Shown here piece by piece: positions 25,164-32,890 of a stretch of DNA of 34,039 nt. Under the pieces are notes generated by a model. The model ran no database searches, was not told the DNA's origin, and worked only from the letters and a program-made list of their open reading frames with translations. Each line of letters begins with the position of its first letter. Position 1 is the stretch's first letter. The position numbers were made by a program, and so were the translations under genes. The stretch is from Bacteriovoracaceae bacterium. Lineage in GTDB: Bacteria; Bdellovibrionota; Bacteriovoracia; Bacteriovoracales; Bacteriovoracaceae. Location of the stretch: positions 1-34,039 of the forward strand of contig CANHJD010000010.1 of assembly GCA_947461145.1 (NCBI GenBank), written 5' to 3'.

Positions 25164-26840
25164 ATGAAAAGCTTAAAACTTGTACAATATTTTTTATTTA
25201 CCGCCTCTCTTTCTGCCTTTGCACAGGACTGGAGCCGTGATGTTGAGGTTAATTATCCCCGAGAAAATATCTACCAACTAGAACAAAGAAGCTTTGATAG
25301 AAAAGTAAATGAGGGTCGAAAAGTCGCCCTCTTTTATCCAGTCACTGTAAGCGAACTGCTAATCCCGTATCGACCCCTGAAAACATTTTTTGAGTCATCA
25401 CCAAATGATCCAGTTAGAAAAATCATATTTGACCTTGCACGAGTGGTTTCACCATTTAAATCCATGCCTGAAGTATTTGAGTGGTTGGGTGTGCATGAGT
25501 TTCCTTGGACAACTCAAGAGGAGACACCAAATCAACTCCCAGAACTTTCGGCAGATGAAAAAGAACTTCCAATGGGTGCAACCCTCATAAAAACAGAAAA
25601 TGGTGAAGCGCTGACATTTGGATGTGCCGCTTGTCATGCTGCAGATCTTTTTGGAGTAAAAGTTCTAGGCCTAACAAATCGTTTTCCCCGCGCGAATGAA
25701 TTTTTCAGACAGGGTCAAAAACTTGCTCCCTATGTTAATTCATTTGTTTTTAAAGAAATTCTAAAAACAACTGAGGGCGAGCGCCTGATGATGTTAAAAG
25801 CAAAAAATGTCACGAAATGGGTTGGAGCAAAGCAGCCTGTGGTTTTAGGACTAGATACAAGTCTTGCCCAAGTCGCCCTCTCGCTTGCAAAAAGAGAGAA
25901 AGACCCCTACGCCACAAGAACATTCAAATCGGCGCTAAATCCTAGACCTAATAAACTTTCAACTGCCGTGGCCGATAGTAAGCCCGCAGTATGGTGGAAT
26001 GTGAAATATAAAAATAGGTGGCTATCAGACGGATCGATTGTTTCCGGCAATCCTGTTCATACAAACTTTCTATGGAATGAAATTGGTCGCGGAACAGATC
26101 TAAAAAAATTAGAAGAATGGATGAATAAAAGTCAGGATGAAATTGAAGCGCTGACTGCAGCCGTCTTTGCATCTCGAGCACCTCGCTACGAAAAATTTTT
26201 TGGTGTGGATTCTATAAATATTCAAAAAGCCAAGAAAGGGCAAAAGCACTACGTTCAATCTTGCCAAAAATGTCATGGAACGTATGAGAAAGGGTGGGAT
26301 CTTTTGTATGGAGATCTTTTGTCTAAAACAAAACAAATACAAAACATAAAAGTTATCTACCATAAGAAAACACCAGTGATCGATGTTGGAACTGACCCCG
26401 GGCGATATCTTGGGATGAAGGAATTTGCCCAAGATCTGAATGAATTACAAATTTCAAAACAATTGAATGCAATGGTTGAGCCTCAAAAAGGATATGTACC
26501 TCCTCCCCTAGATGGAATTTGGGCCCGTTGGCCTTATTTTCATAACAATTCAATCCCCAATTTATGTGCTCTTCTAACAAAGGCAGAAGAAAGACCTAAA
26601 ACATACTATGCTGGGAAGGCCATCGATAAAGAAAGGGATTATGATCAAGAATGTTTAGGTTATCCGATAGGAGAAAAAACTCCTGATGAGTGGAAGGAAA
26701 ACCTTTCTTTATTCTATGACACCAAGAAAGAAGGTCTTTCAAATGCTGGACATGATGAGAGAATTTTCATTAAAGATGGTAAGGAAATCTATTCAGGCCA
26801 GGAGAAGAGTGAGCTTATTGAGTTCCTGAAGACTCTTTAG
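25164..26840 (+). CDS. Exported dihaem c-type cytochrome, RoxA-like
   Basis: A 558-residue periplasmic protein with a signal peptide (LVQYFLFTASLSAFAQ). Two haem c sites are visible: CAACH at 154-158 and CQKCH at 367-371. The motif PPPLDGIWARWPYFHNNSIPNL near 450 is typical of the RoxA-like cytochrome family (rubber oxygenase and relatives; also resembling MauG/CcP peroxidase-like proteins). The haem spacing of over 200 residues fits the RoxA layout. Function here (oxygenase, peroxidase or electron transfer) is not determinable. Its last 26 bases overlap the convergent HTH gene. Confidence 0.85.
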   Translation: MKSLKLVQYFLFTASLSAFAQDWSRDVEVNYPRENIYQLEQRSFDRKVNEGRKVALFYPVTVSELLIPYRPLKTFFESSPNDPVRKIIFDLARVVSPFKSMPEVFEWLGVHEFPWTTQEETPNQLPELSADEKELPMGATLIKTENGEALTFGCAACHAADLFGVKVLGLTNRFPRANEFFRQGQKLAPYVNSFVFKEILKTTEGERLMMLKAKNVTKWVGAKQPVVLGLDTSLAQVALSLAKREKDPYATRTFKSALNPRPNKLSTAVADSKPAVWWNVKYKNRWLSDGSIVSGNPVHTNFLWNEIGRGTDLKKLEEWMNKSQDEIEALTAAVFASRAPRYEKFFGVDSINIQKAKKGQKHYVQSCQKCHGTYEKGWDLLYGDLLSKTKQIQNIKVIYHKKTPVIDVGTDPGRYLGMKEFAQDLNELQISKQLNAMVEPQKGYVPPPLDGIWARWPYFHNNSIPNLCALLTKAEERPKTYYAGKAIDKERDYDQECLGYPIGEKTPDEWKENLSLFYDTKKEGLSNAGHDERIFIKDGKEIYSGQEKSELIEFLKTL

Positions 26841-27693
26841 AGATAATTCTAAAATGGCACCCTAAGGATAAAGGTTGATGAGGTGAAATAAAAACGGCTT
26901 CAACCTTTATACCAAGCTGAAATTTAACCAAATTTTCGAGAGTAAATTTTCGATAAAGAATAAGCCACTGCTTAGTTTGCTCTGTAACATCCTTAATGGT
27001 TAAAACAACATGCTCTTTTGGTAAATAGGTGAAAATAAGGTTGCCCTCTCTGTCAGCAAGAGAAAGATCAAAATCGCCCTGAAAATATGGTTGCTGAAAG
27101 ATGTATTCAATTAATAGTTCTTTTACAGATTTAAATTTCATCCAGCCTCCAAAATAGTGATCCCAATAAATTGCATCTTGGCCGGTCTGAACAATCTGCC
27201 TAATTTGTGACTCTGTATCAATGCCTACCTTAATGAACAAATTAATTAAATCAACCACAAGCTGAAAACTTACAAGATTATCAAAATCTAAAAAAAAATC
27301 TGTCTCTAGTTTTGAATTTTTGAAGAATTCATTTATTAACTTTTGCTCATTTATAGAATCGAGGTAATTAATGAAAGGATAAATTTCTTTAACCTTTTGA
27401 GCACGATTTAAACGAAAACGTTTTGGAAGTCTTAAATCTTGGGCATCATTCATTAATACGCGAGTATGCCTGTCAATAATTCCAACTTCTATCGATTCTG
27501 GCGGAATTGCAGTGAACCGTGCAAACAAAAACCACTGCCAAGCATCGGGGAGTAAACGATTATGTTCCATTTTTGAGAGTGCACTCTGAGAACAGCCAAT
27601 AGCCTGGGCGACATCTGCCTGATTGAGATTTTTAAATTTACGGGCGGCCCTCATTAGTGGGCCTATATCCTGATGAGACGATGGGCCTGTCAT
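26815..27693 (-). CDS. XRE-type HTH protein with a large C-terminal domain
   Basis: A 292-residue putative transcription regulator. Residues 10-62 form a Cro/CI-type helix-turn-helix (LMRAARKFKNLNQADVAQAIG, then CSQSALSKMEHNRLLP). The remaining 220 residues match no domain I recognise and may be a sensor or dimerisation region. It starts 2 bases after the aldo/keto reductase stop and is cotranscribed with it. The likely targets are the local operons, but no operator was identified. Confidence 0.78.
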   Translation of the reverse strand: MTGPSSHQDIGPLMRAARKFKNLNQADVAQAIGCSQSALSKMEHNRLLPDAWQWFLFARFTAIPPESIEVGIIDRHTRVLMNDAQDLRLPKRFRLNRAQKVKEIYPFINYLDSINEQKLINEFFKNSKLETDFFLDFDNLVSFQLVVDLINLFIKVGIDTESQIRQIVQTGQDAIYWDHYFGGWMKFKSVKELLIEYIFQQPYFQGDFDLSLADREGNLIFTYLPKEHVVLTIKDVTEQTKQWLILYRKFTLENLVKFQLGIKVEAVFISPHQPLSLGCHFRIISKESSGTQ

Positions 27694-27695
27694 AA

Positions 27696-28625
27696 TTAAC
27701 TACTCCATCTGTTAAGAACCTCCGTGATTGTCTGAGAGGATAATGGACTCTGTAAATATGTCGTGAGTTCAATTAAGTCTTTATTATTTTTTAATCCGAC
27801 GAGGCAACATGATACGCCGTAATGATGAAGGTTAAAATTAAGGCAGAATTGAGTTAAAGAGAGATTGTAGTCATTAAGTATTGTTTTTAAGTTTTTAACT
27901 CGTTCGATTTTTTCGAGCACCTCTTTTTTATTCCACCATGGCGCCCAGGATCTGGCATCAGATGTGTCAAATTTCCTTTCCGATGTAACTCTACCGCTCA
28001 GGATCCCTTTGTCTAAGGTTCCCCAACTCATCGTGAAGTGATTTTTCCAAACTTCATTTAAGTCATCAAACGCCTGAGTTCTTAAAACATTCAACTCTGA
28101 TTGAAGAAATGATATCTCTCCAATTTCCTGAGCTAACTTTAAATCTTGTTGATTTGTGTTACAAAGACCGAGATGGGCTATGGCACCCTTTTCCTGATAC
28201 TTTTTTAAAATTTCCATTGGCCTTCTAATATCAATATTTTTATCAGGCCAGTGAATCATGTAGACATCAATTCTCTCTCTTTTTAACCTCTTTAAACTTT
28301 CAAGCAGCATTTTCTCAATAACCTGAGGGGAATTTGTCATATTTACCCTACGACTAGAATGCCAATCAACCCCACCCTTAGATACAAGGATGGCGTCTTT
28401 AGGTAAATATTTACCTAAGCGCTCTTCAGAAAGTCCAAAACCATAGATAGGAGCTGTATCGTAGAGATTAAGACCAGCTTCCCAGGTATTTTTCAAAAGC
28501 CTTTCTGCTGCTGCTTCATCTAAATCTCCAAAACCATACCCCCCACCTTCACCACTTAGAGCAGCTCCACCAAATCCTAGGACTGAAACAGGTCTTTGTA
28601 AGACGGAATTTTCTCTATAAAGCAT
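27696..28625 (-). CDS. Aldo/keto reductase
   Basis: A 309-residue TIM-barrel NADPH-dependent oxidoreductase. The N-terminal LYRENSV...VSVLGFGGAALSG, the catalytic segment NLYDTAPIYGFGLSEERLGKYL (Asp and Tyr), LVSKGGVDW (Lys) and YMIHWPDKN (His) give the AKR tetrad. The frame is open to a TTG at 28652, but family starts and an AAAGGA further upstream favour the ATG at 28625. First gene of a leftward pair with the HTH regulator, divergent from the nucleosidase operon; the two share a 56-base intergenic region. Substrate unknown. Confidence 0.85.
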   Translation of the reverse strand: MLYRENSVLQRPVSVLGFGGAALSGEGGGYGFGDLDEAAAERLLKNTWEAGLNLYDTAPIYGFGLSEERLGKYLPKDAILVSKGGVDWHSSRRVNMTNSPQVIEKMLLESLKRLKRERIDVYMIHWPDKNIDIRRPMEILKKYQEKGAIAHLGLCNTNQQDLKLAQEIGEISFLQSELNVLRTQAFDDLNEVWKNHFTMSWGTLDKGILSGRVTSERKFDTSDARSWAPWWNKKEVLEKIERVKNLKTILNDYNLSLTQFCLNFNLHHYGVSCCLVGLKNNKDLIELTTYLQSPLSSQTITEVLNRWSS

Positions 28626-28645
28626 AGGACTGAAGATCCTTTGAA

Positions 28646-28674
28646 TTGACAATTAGGCCCATAAAAAGCACATT
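28646..28674 (+). promoter_or_regulatory. Predicted promoter of the nucleosidase-SPL-oxygenase operon, near-leaderless
   Basis: TTGACA (perfect -35) at 28646-28651, 17-base spacer, CACATT at 28669-28674 (weak). The expected start is 28681, one base before the ATG at 28682. No Shine-Dalgarno sequence is present upstream of that ATG. Confidence 0.45.
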
Positions 28675-28681
28675 TTCTTAC

Positions 28682-29689
28682 ATGCATCTTATCACGATGG
28701 CACATCTTGGTGAAGCCCAGGGTGTCATAGAATATTTTAATCTGAAAAGAATCACACCTCACTATTTTGAGGGAGAATTACTGTGTTGCCTGATCACTGG
28801 GGAAGGCCCCTTTGAAGCAGCAACCACAACGTCCCATTATCTAGGTCAAAAAAAATTTAATTCCGTGATAAATCTAGGAATTGCCGGAACTCTTTCTGAT
28901 GATTTTAAAGTGGGTGAGATTTATGGTGTCAGATCCATTTACCTCATCATTGATGGAAAGCCACAATTTAAAAGCTTTAAATCATTTGAAAAAGGAGCTG
29001 ACTGCTTAACTAGCTTTGAAAGGATTGTCTCATCCCAAAAAGCCAACAAATTATCAGGGATAGGACATCTCGTGGACAGAGAAGCCTGGGGTGTCGCCAT
29101 GGCGGCAAAGACCTGCGGAGTCAGCTTCAAATGTTTTAAACTAATTTCTGATGTTGCAGGAACAATTGGTGCCTGTGAAATTGTTAGAGATAATGCTCAG
29201 AATGGTTCACTTCAACTTGCGCAGTTTCTCCAAAATATCATAGAGGATCGCCCTTCTGAAAAAAATCATACTGAACTCCAAGGCTTCCATTTCACAGTTA
29301 GTACACGCCATAAATTTGAGCAGATGCTTAAAAAAATCAGCATCCGAGAAGCGATCGAAATAGATGACGTTGCAGAACTGTTTAATCTAGATGAACTGAG
29401 AGAGCAAAAAATTCTTCCAAAGGACAGAACGCGCCTTCTTCTTAATCAAATGGAAAATAAATTGGATCCATTAAAAGAAAAACTTGAGAGCGGTCTTCAA
29501 AAATGGAAAACCCCTCTTGAGAGGGAAGGTATTTTTATTCAAACGGACTCAACTTGGGAGAGTGATGAAGTAAAATTAAGTTTTTCTGCCAAAACCCAAC
29601 TTGAATTAGAACAAAAAATCGAAATATTGAGAAATCTTAAGTTCAAACCTTTTGAAAATCTAAGAAATGGAAACTTCAATGTGGAATAA
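28682..29689 (+). CDS. Nucleoside phosphorylase/nucleosidase-fold protein with extra C-terminal domain
   Basis: A 335-residue protein. Residues 1-195 are a purine nucleoside phosphorylase/MTAN-like fold: HLGEAQG with Glu11, VINLGIAGTLSDDFKVGEI at 62-80, VDREAWGVAMAA with Glu134, and LISDVAG with Asp157. Glu11, Glu134 and Asp157 are the counterparts of the base- and ribose-binding acids of MTA/SAH nucleosidase. Residues about 200-335 are a charged domain that I do not recognise. Substrates could be 5'-deoxyadenosine, MTA/SAH, futalosine or a modified nucleoside. The frame is open to a TTG at 28646, but the ATG at 28682 gives the standard family N-terminus. The 3' end overlaps the radical-SAM gene by 11 bases. 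Confidence 0.78.
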   Translation: MHLITMAHLGEAQGVIEYFNLKRITPHYFEGELLCCLITGEGPFEAATTTSHYLGQKKFNSVINLGIAGTLSDDFKVGEIYGVRSIYLIIDGKPQFKSFKSFEKGADCLTSFERIVSSQKANKLSGIGHLVDREAWGVAMAAKTCGVSFKCFKLISDVAGTIGACEIVRDNAQNGSLQLAQFLQNIIEDRPSEKNHTELQGFHFTVSTRHKFEQMLKKISIREAIEIDDVAELFNLDELREQKILPKDRTRLLLNQMENKLDPLKEKLESGLQKWKTPLEREGIFIQTDSTWESDEVKLSFSAKTQLELEQKIEILRNLKFKPFENLRNGNFNVE

Positions 29690-30683
29690 AATCTATGTTG
29701 AAGAGCATCTGATACATAATCCTAGGGTGCAAAGCATTTTAGAAAAGCTAAAGCAGGTGCCCATTCTCATAACATCTTATGATGAAATTTGGGGCAAGAG
29801 TAAAAAACCCTATCTCCATAAGCGAGATTCTCTTAATTTATTTATTGCGCAAAAAAAAGGCCAACTCTTAAAACTCGCACCAGATGCTTATGGCCAGGCA
29901 GGTGAACCTCACTATTATTTCATCCATGCCTTTAATTGTATTTACGAATGTCAGTACTGCTACTTGCAAGGATATTTCAACACTCCTGACATTGTACTTT
30001 TTGTTAATCACGAAGAAATCTTAGAGGAGATGCAAAAATCCTTAGAGAGCTATCCGAATCAAAAAGTGTGGTATCATGCGGGAGAATTTTCCGATTCATT
30101 GGCCCTTACTCACCTAACGGGTGAGCTTGAACTTTATCATGATTTCTGCAAGAAAAATCCGCGGGCGACAATTGAACTAAGAACAAAATCAGTGAATATA
30201 AAAGAACTTATAAAACTTAGTCCCTTAAAGAATTTTATAATTAGCTTCTCACTGTCTCCCTTTTCAATGGGTAAGGTTATTGACTTAAAGACTCCCTCAT
30301 CTCTGAGTCGCCTGAAGGCTATGGTTGAACTAAAGAAAAATGGATATCAAATCGCTGCTCACTTTGATCCCATCATCTACCAAGATCAGTTTGATGAACA
30401 TTACAAGACTCTCCTTCAAACAATGAAAGATATGGAGCTGACGGACAATTTGAATTATCTCTCTTTGGGAGTTGTCAGATTCACCAAAGATGTTTATCGC
30501 GAAGTAGAAAGGAACTACCCTGACTCACCTATCCACTCCACACCAATGATAAAAAGTTTTGACAATAAAGTTCGCTACACCCATCCGATGCGAATGTGGA
30601 TGATGAATAAAGTTAAAGATGCCGCCATAAACGCTGGTGTTTCTTCAGAGTTAATTTATCTTTGCATGGAAGAAAATGATTAA
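29679..30683 (+). CDS. Radical-SAM protein of the spore photoproduct lyase (SPL) family
   Basis: A 334-residue protein. Cys87, Cys91 and Cys94 in CIYECQYCYLQGYF bind the radical-SAM [4Fe-4S] cluster, and CYLQ followed by VNHEEIL is the SPL-family signature. In Bacillus SPL the catalytic hydrogen donor is Cys141 in an EASCTSD motif; the aligned segment here is HAGEFSD, with Glu136 in that place (Bacillus sequence recalled from memory). The enzyme thus likely uses SAM radical chemistry on DNA, RNA or nucleotides but not by the standard spore-lesion route. ATGs at 29667 and 29679 are both possible; GGAA precedes the second by six bases. Overlaps both neighbours, so it is tightly coupled. Confidence 0.82.
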   Translation: MWNKIYVEEHLIHNPRVQSILEKLKQVPILITSYDEIWGKSKKPYLHKRDSLNLFIAQKKGQLLKLAPDAYGQAGEPHYYFIHAFNCIYECQYCYLQGYFNTPDIVLFVNHEEILEEMQKSLESYPNQKVWYHAGEFSDSLALTHLTGELELYHDFCKKNPRATIELRTKSVNIKELIKLSPLKNFIISFSLSPFSMGKVIDLKTPSSLSRLKAMVELKKNGYQIAAHFDPIIYQDQFDEHYKTLLQTMKDMELTDNLNYLSLGVVRFTKDVYREVERNYPDSPIHSTPMIKSFDNKVRYTHPMRMWMMNKVKDAAINAGVSSELIYLCMEEND

Positions 30684-31146
30684 AAGACCTGATCTTTTCA
30701 AATCAGGATTTCACGTAAGTTCTATTTCACTTTCAAGTGAAATAAATTATCTCGTTCATTCTGAAAAATGGAAAGAACTCGATCAAGAGTTCAAAAAATT
30801 AACGACAAAAGACGGCGAGCTTTTCAATTTCCTCCATAAATTTCATGATTTTGAATCGATAGAATTTATTATTAGCATTCGCGATGCTCAAAATGAGTGG
30901 GAAGAGGATGGAATCTGGCACGATGACGGCTCTCGTGTTTTTGCTTTTTCACTCTCTCTCACTGAAAATGCCATAGAGGGGGGACTTCTCGGATTCAGAA
31001 AAATTGGTGATGAAGAGTCGCAATTTATTCCCACACCAAAGTTTGGGGGTATCATTACTTTCCTAACAGGAGTCTATGGATACGAGCATAAAATCCACCA
31101 GGTAAAGAAAGGCCGCAGAGTGATTATTGCGGGTTGGTGTTCCTAA
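30676..31146 (+). CDS. 2-oxoglutarate/Fe(II)-dependent oxygenase
   Basis: A 156-residue single-domain double-stranded beta-helix oxygenase. His82 and Asp84 in IWHDDGSRVFAFSLSLT form the HxD iron motif. His138, with Arg148 ten residues later (YEHKIHQVKKGRR), gives the distal iron ligand and the 2-oxoglutarate-binding Arg. No signal peptide. The pattern is like the prolyl-hydroxylase/PF13640 type, which includes protein, nucleic-acid and small-molecule hydroxylases. It overlaps the radical-SAM gene by 8 bases and is the last gene of the operon, so its substrate is probably linked to that enzyme. Confidence 0.8.
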   Translation: MIKRPDLFKSGFHVSSISLSSEINYLVHSEKWKELDQEFKKLTTKDGELFNFLHKFHDFESIEFIISIRDAQNEWEEDGIWHDDGSRVFAFSLSLTENAIEGGLLGFRKIGDEESQFIPTPKFGGIITFLTGVYGYEHKIHQVKKGRRVIIAGWCS

Positions 31147-31215
31147 ATTTCAATAACTTAGTTCATTTCTTTAAGATTATTTTTTTTCCTACTGGATAAA
31201 CATCTCCTGCATAAT

Positions 31216-31233
31216 GCTGTCAAAGGGGACAGC
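31216..31233 (+). repeat. Perfect inverted repeat framing the ribosome-binding site
   Basis: GCTGTC (31216-31221) and GACAGC (31228-31233) flank AAAGGG, the core of the ribosome site, and the ATG follows at once. A CATAAT -10-like hexamer at 31210-31215 would start transcription near 31222. The repeat could therefore be an operator across the start site rather than an RNA hairpin. If transcription starts further upstream, it would present the ribosome site in a hairpin loop. Confidence 0.5.
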
Positions 31234-31554
31234 ATGAAGACACTTACTCTTGGATCACTTTTCATATTCTCAACATCACTTTTTGCAGGTGATTTATATA
31301 TGAACTGTGCACAAGCACCTGTTGATGAGGCCGAAGAATTCATTGCTAGCAGCTCAGTAAGTAAGGGCAGAGCTTATGTCGCTTTCAAAAATGGAAAGCA
31401 CAGTTACACAATAACTTTTGAAAATGGTAAATACGAATACTTAAAATCAAATTCTAATCTTGGAGGATTTGAAAGGGTCTCAAATGTATCAGGGTCCGGT
31501 AAGTATAAAGAAGCGAAGATTGTTGATGGATTTTATTGTCACATTAACGATTAG
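31234..31554 (+). CDS. Small secreted protein of unknown function
   Basis: A 106-residue protein with a signal peptide (LTLGSLFIFSTSLFAG) and a mature domain of about 88 residues. Two Cys (MNCAQA and FYCHIND) probably form a disulfide joining the ends. The alternating SYTITFENGKYEYLKS pattern suggests a small beta-sandwich. AAAGGGG lies five bases before the ATG. Monocistronic, with its own terminator at 31614-31641. No family recognised. Confidence 0.68.
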   Translation: MKTLTLGSLFIFSTSLFAGDLYMNCAQAPVDEAEEFIASSSVSKGRAYVAFKNGKHSYTITFENGKYEYLKSNSNLGGFERVSNVSGSGKYKEAKIVDGFYCHIND

Positions 31555-31613
31555 TTAAATAATTTTATTTTTCGACGAAAGTCGATAGTTAATGCTTTTT
31601 TCCTGTTTAGAGA

Positions 31614-31641
31614 GGGGGTACGGCCAATACCCCCTTTTTTT
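31614..31641 (+). terminator. Intrinsic terminator
   Basis: GGGGGTA (31614-31620) and TACCCCC (31628-31634) form a perfect 7-bp stem followed by seven T. It serves the rightward small secreted protein gene; the leftward cysteine synthase gene ends 4 bases beyond it. A second small hairpin, TCGAC-GAAA-GTCGA at 31572-31585, lies between, with a T run ten bases later. Confidence 0.8.
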
Positions 31642-31644
31642 ATT

Positions 31645-32562
31645 TTAATTTTCAAAAAGACCAGGGATAGAAAGATATCTCTCACCCGTGTCATAACAAA
31701 ATGTGAGCACACTCGCTTGAGCCGGAATGTCTTTAAGTTGTTTTGCAACTGCCGCAAGTGAAGCACCAGAAGAGATACCAATAAAAATCCCTTCCTCCTT
31801 TGCAGAACGTTGGGCCATTTCAAAGGCTTCATCTTTTGTCACAGTAATAACTCCATCAATTATCGAAGGATCAAGTATGGGCGGAATAAAACCAGCGCCT
31901 ATCCCTTGAATCGGATGAGGACCCGGATTTCCTCCAGATAGAACAGGTGAATCGGCCGGTTCAACGGCAATGATTTTTGTTCCAAACTTTTCCTTTAAGA
32001 TTTTTCCAACAGCACATAAGTGTCCACCAGTACCAACTCCAGTGACAAGGTAATCAAGACCATTCGGAAAATCTTTTATGATCTCAACAGCAGTAGTCTC
32101 GGCATGAATTTTAAGATTATCCTTATTTTCAAATTGCATAGGCATCCAAGAGCCGGGAGTCAAAGAAACTAATTCTTTGGCCTTCTCGATCGCACCTTTC
32201 ATGCCTTTTTCTCTTGGAGTTAACTCAAACTTTGCTCCATACGCGGCCATGATTTTACGTCGCTCAATCGACATGGACTCTGGCATAACCAATATAAGAT
32301 TATACCCCTTAACAGCGCATACGAGTGCAAGACCAATCCCAGTATTGCCTGAAGTTGGCTCAATTATGGTCGTGCCCGTCTTCAAGTCACCACGTTTTTC
32401 AGCTTCTTCTATCATTGATAGGGCAATTCGATCTTTAATACTTGCGCCTGGATTTTGCCGTTCAAGCTTTATCCACACTTCACCCTTGTGATCAGAGAAG
32501 AGTTTATTCAACTTAACATGAGGTGTATTACCGATCACGCCCAATATAGAGGAAACCTTCAT
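31645..32562 (-). CDS. cysK: Cysteine synthase (O-acetylserine sulfhydrylase)
   Basis: A 305-residue PLP enzyme that makes cysteine from O-acetylserine and sulfide. Lys43 in [10 protein letters not shown] is the PLP Schiff-base lysine, [10 protein letters not shown] is the substrate-binding Asn loop, GVGTGGHL binds the PLP phosphate, and [11 protein letters not shown] follows at the C-terminal side. Length is typical. Assignment to CysK rather than CysM or a cystathionine beta-synthase-like enzyme is by overall pattern. It starts 2 bases after the CsbD-like gene stop, so it is cotranscribed. Confidence 0.9.
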   Translation of the reverse strand: MKVSSILGVIGNTPHVKLNKLFSDHKGEVWIKLERQNPGASIKDRIALSMIEEAEKRGDLKTGTTIIEPTSGNTGIGLALVCAVKGYNLILVMPESMSIERRKIMAAYGAKFELTPREKGMKGAIEKAKELVSLTPGSWMPMQFENKDNLKIHAETTAVEIIKDFPNGLDYLVTGVGTGGHLCAVGKILKEKFGTKIIAVEPADSPVLSGGNPGPHPIQGIGAGFIPPILDPSIIDGVITVTKDEAFEMAQRSAKEEGIFIGISSGASLAAVAKQLKDIPAQASVLTFCYDTGERYLSIPGLFEN

Positions 32563-32564
32563 GG

Positions 32565-32876
32565 CTACTTCTTTGTTATCTTGTCTTTTACAACATCAAA
32601 AAGCGTATTAGCTGTTTCCAAAACTTTACCGGCCGTTGCTTCCGCCTTGCTTTTCAAGTCATGCTGATTAATTTTAGTTAAAATTTCTTCAACTTTTTTT
32701 TGAGCGTCTTCTTTGGAAACTCCGAGTTTTTCCTCAACTAAAGAAACCATCATATTGACGTTTCCTTTAACTTTTTCAAGTTCGGCTGCAGAAATTTTTT
32801 CATTAAAAGTTTTCTGAGCAAGAGTTGAGACTTCTTTCCATTTACCTATTAAAGCGTCTTTATCAAAATTCATCAT
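32565..32876 (-). CDS. CsbD-like stress-response protein
   Basis: A 103-residue hydrophilic helical protein. [13 protein letters not shown] near the start and [32 protein letters not shown] in the middle follow the CsbD pattern (DxxxGKW, then G-x-x-x-x-L-x-x-x-x-x-G). An extra lysine-rich tail of about 35 residues follows the usual CsbD end. CsbD proteins are abundant under general stress; their molecular role is unknown. AAGGA lies seven bases before the first of two adjacent ATGs. It sits between transketolase and cysteine synthase in one leftward unit. Confidence 0.7.
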   Translation of the reverse strand: MMNFDKDALIGKWKEVSTLAQKTFNEKISAAELEKVKGNVNMMVSLVEEKLGVSKEDAQKKVEEILTKINQHDLKSKAEATAGKVLETANTLFDVVKDKITKK

Positions 32877-32890
32877 GAATCCATCCTTCT

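Noticed and set aside
26109-26432. 107-codon minus-strand frame inside the cytochrome gene
   Set aside because: It lies wholly antisense to a clear dihaem cytochrome and has no domain signal of its own.
31572-31600. TCGAC-GAAA-GTCGA hairpin as a cysteine/sulfur riboswitch for cysK
   Set aside because: It lies downstream of cysK, not in its leader, and is too small to be a riboswitch.
32177-32491. 104-codon plus-strand frame inside cysK
   Set aside because: Complement of conserved cysteine synthase coding sequence, with no independent support.
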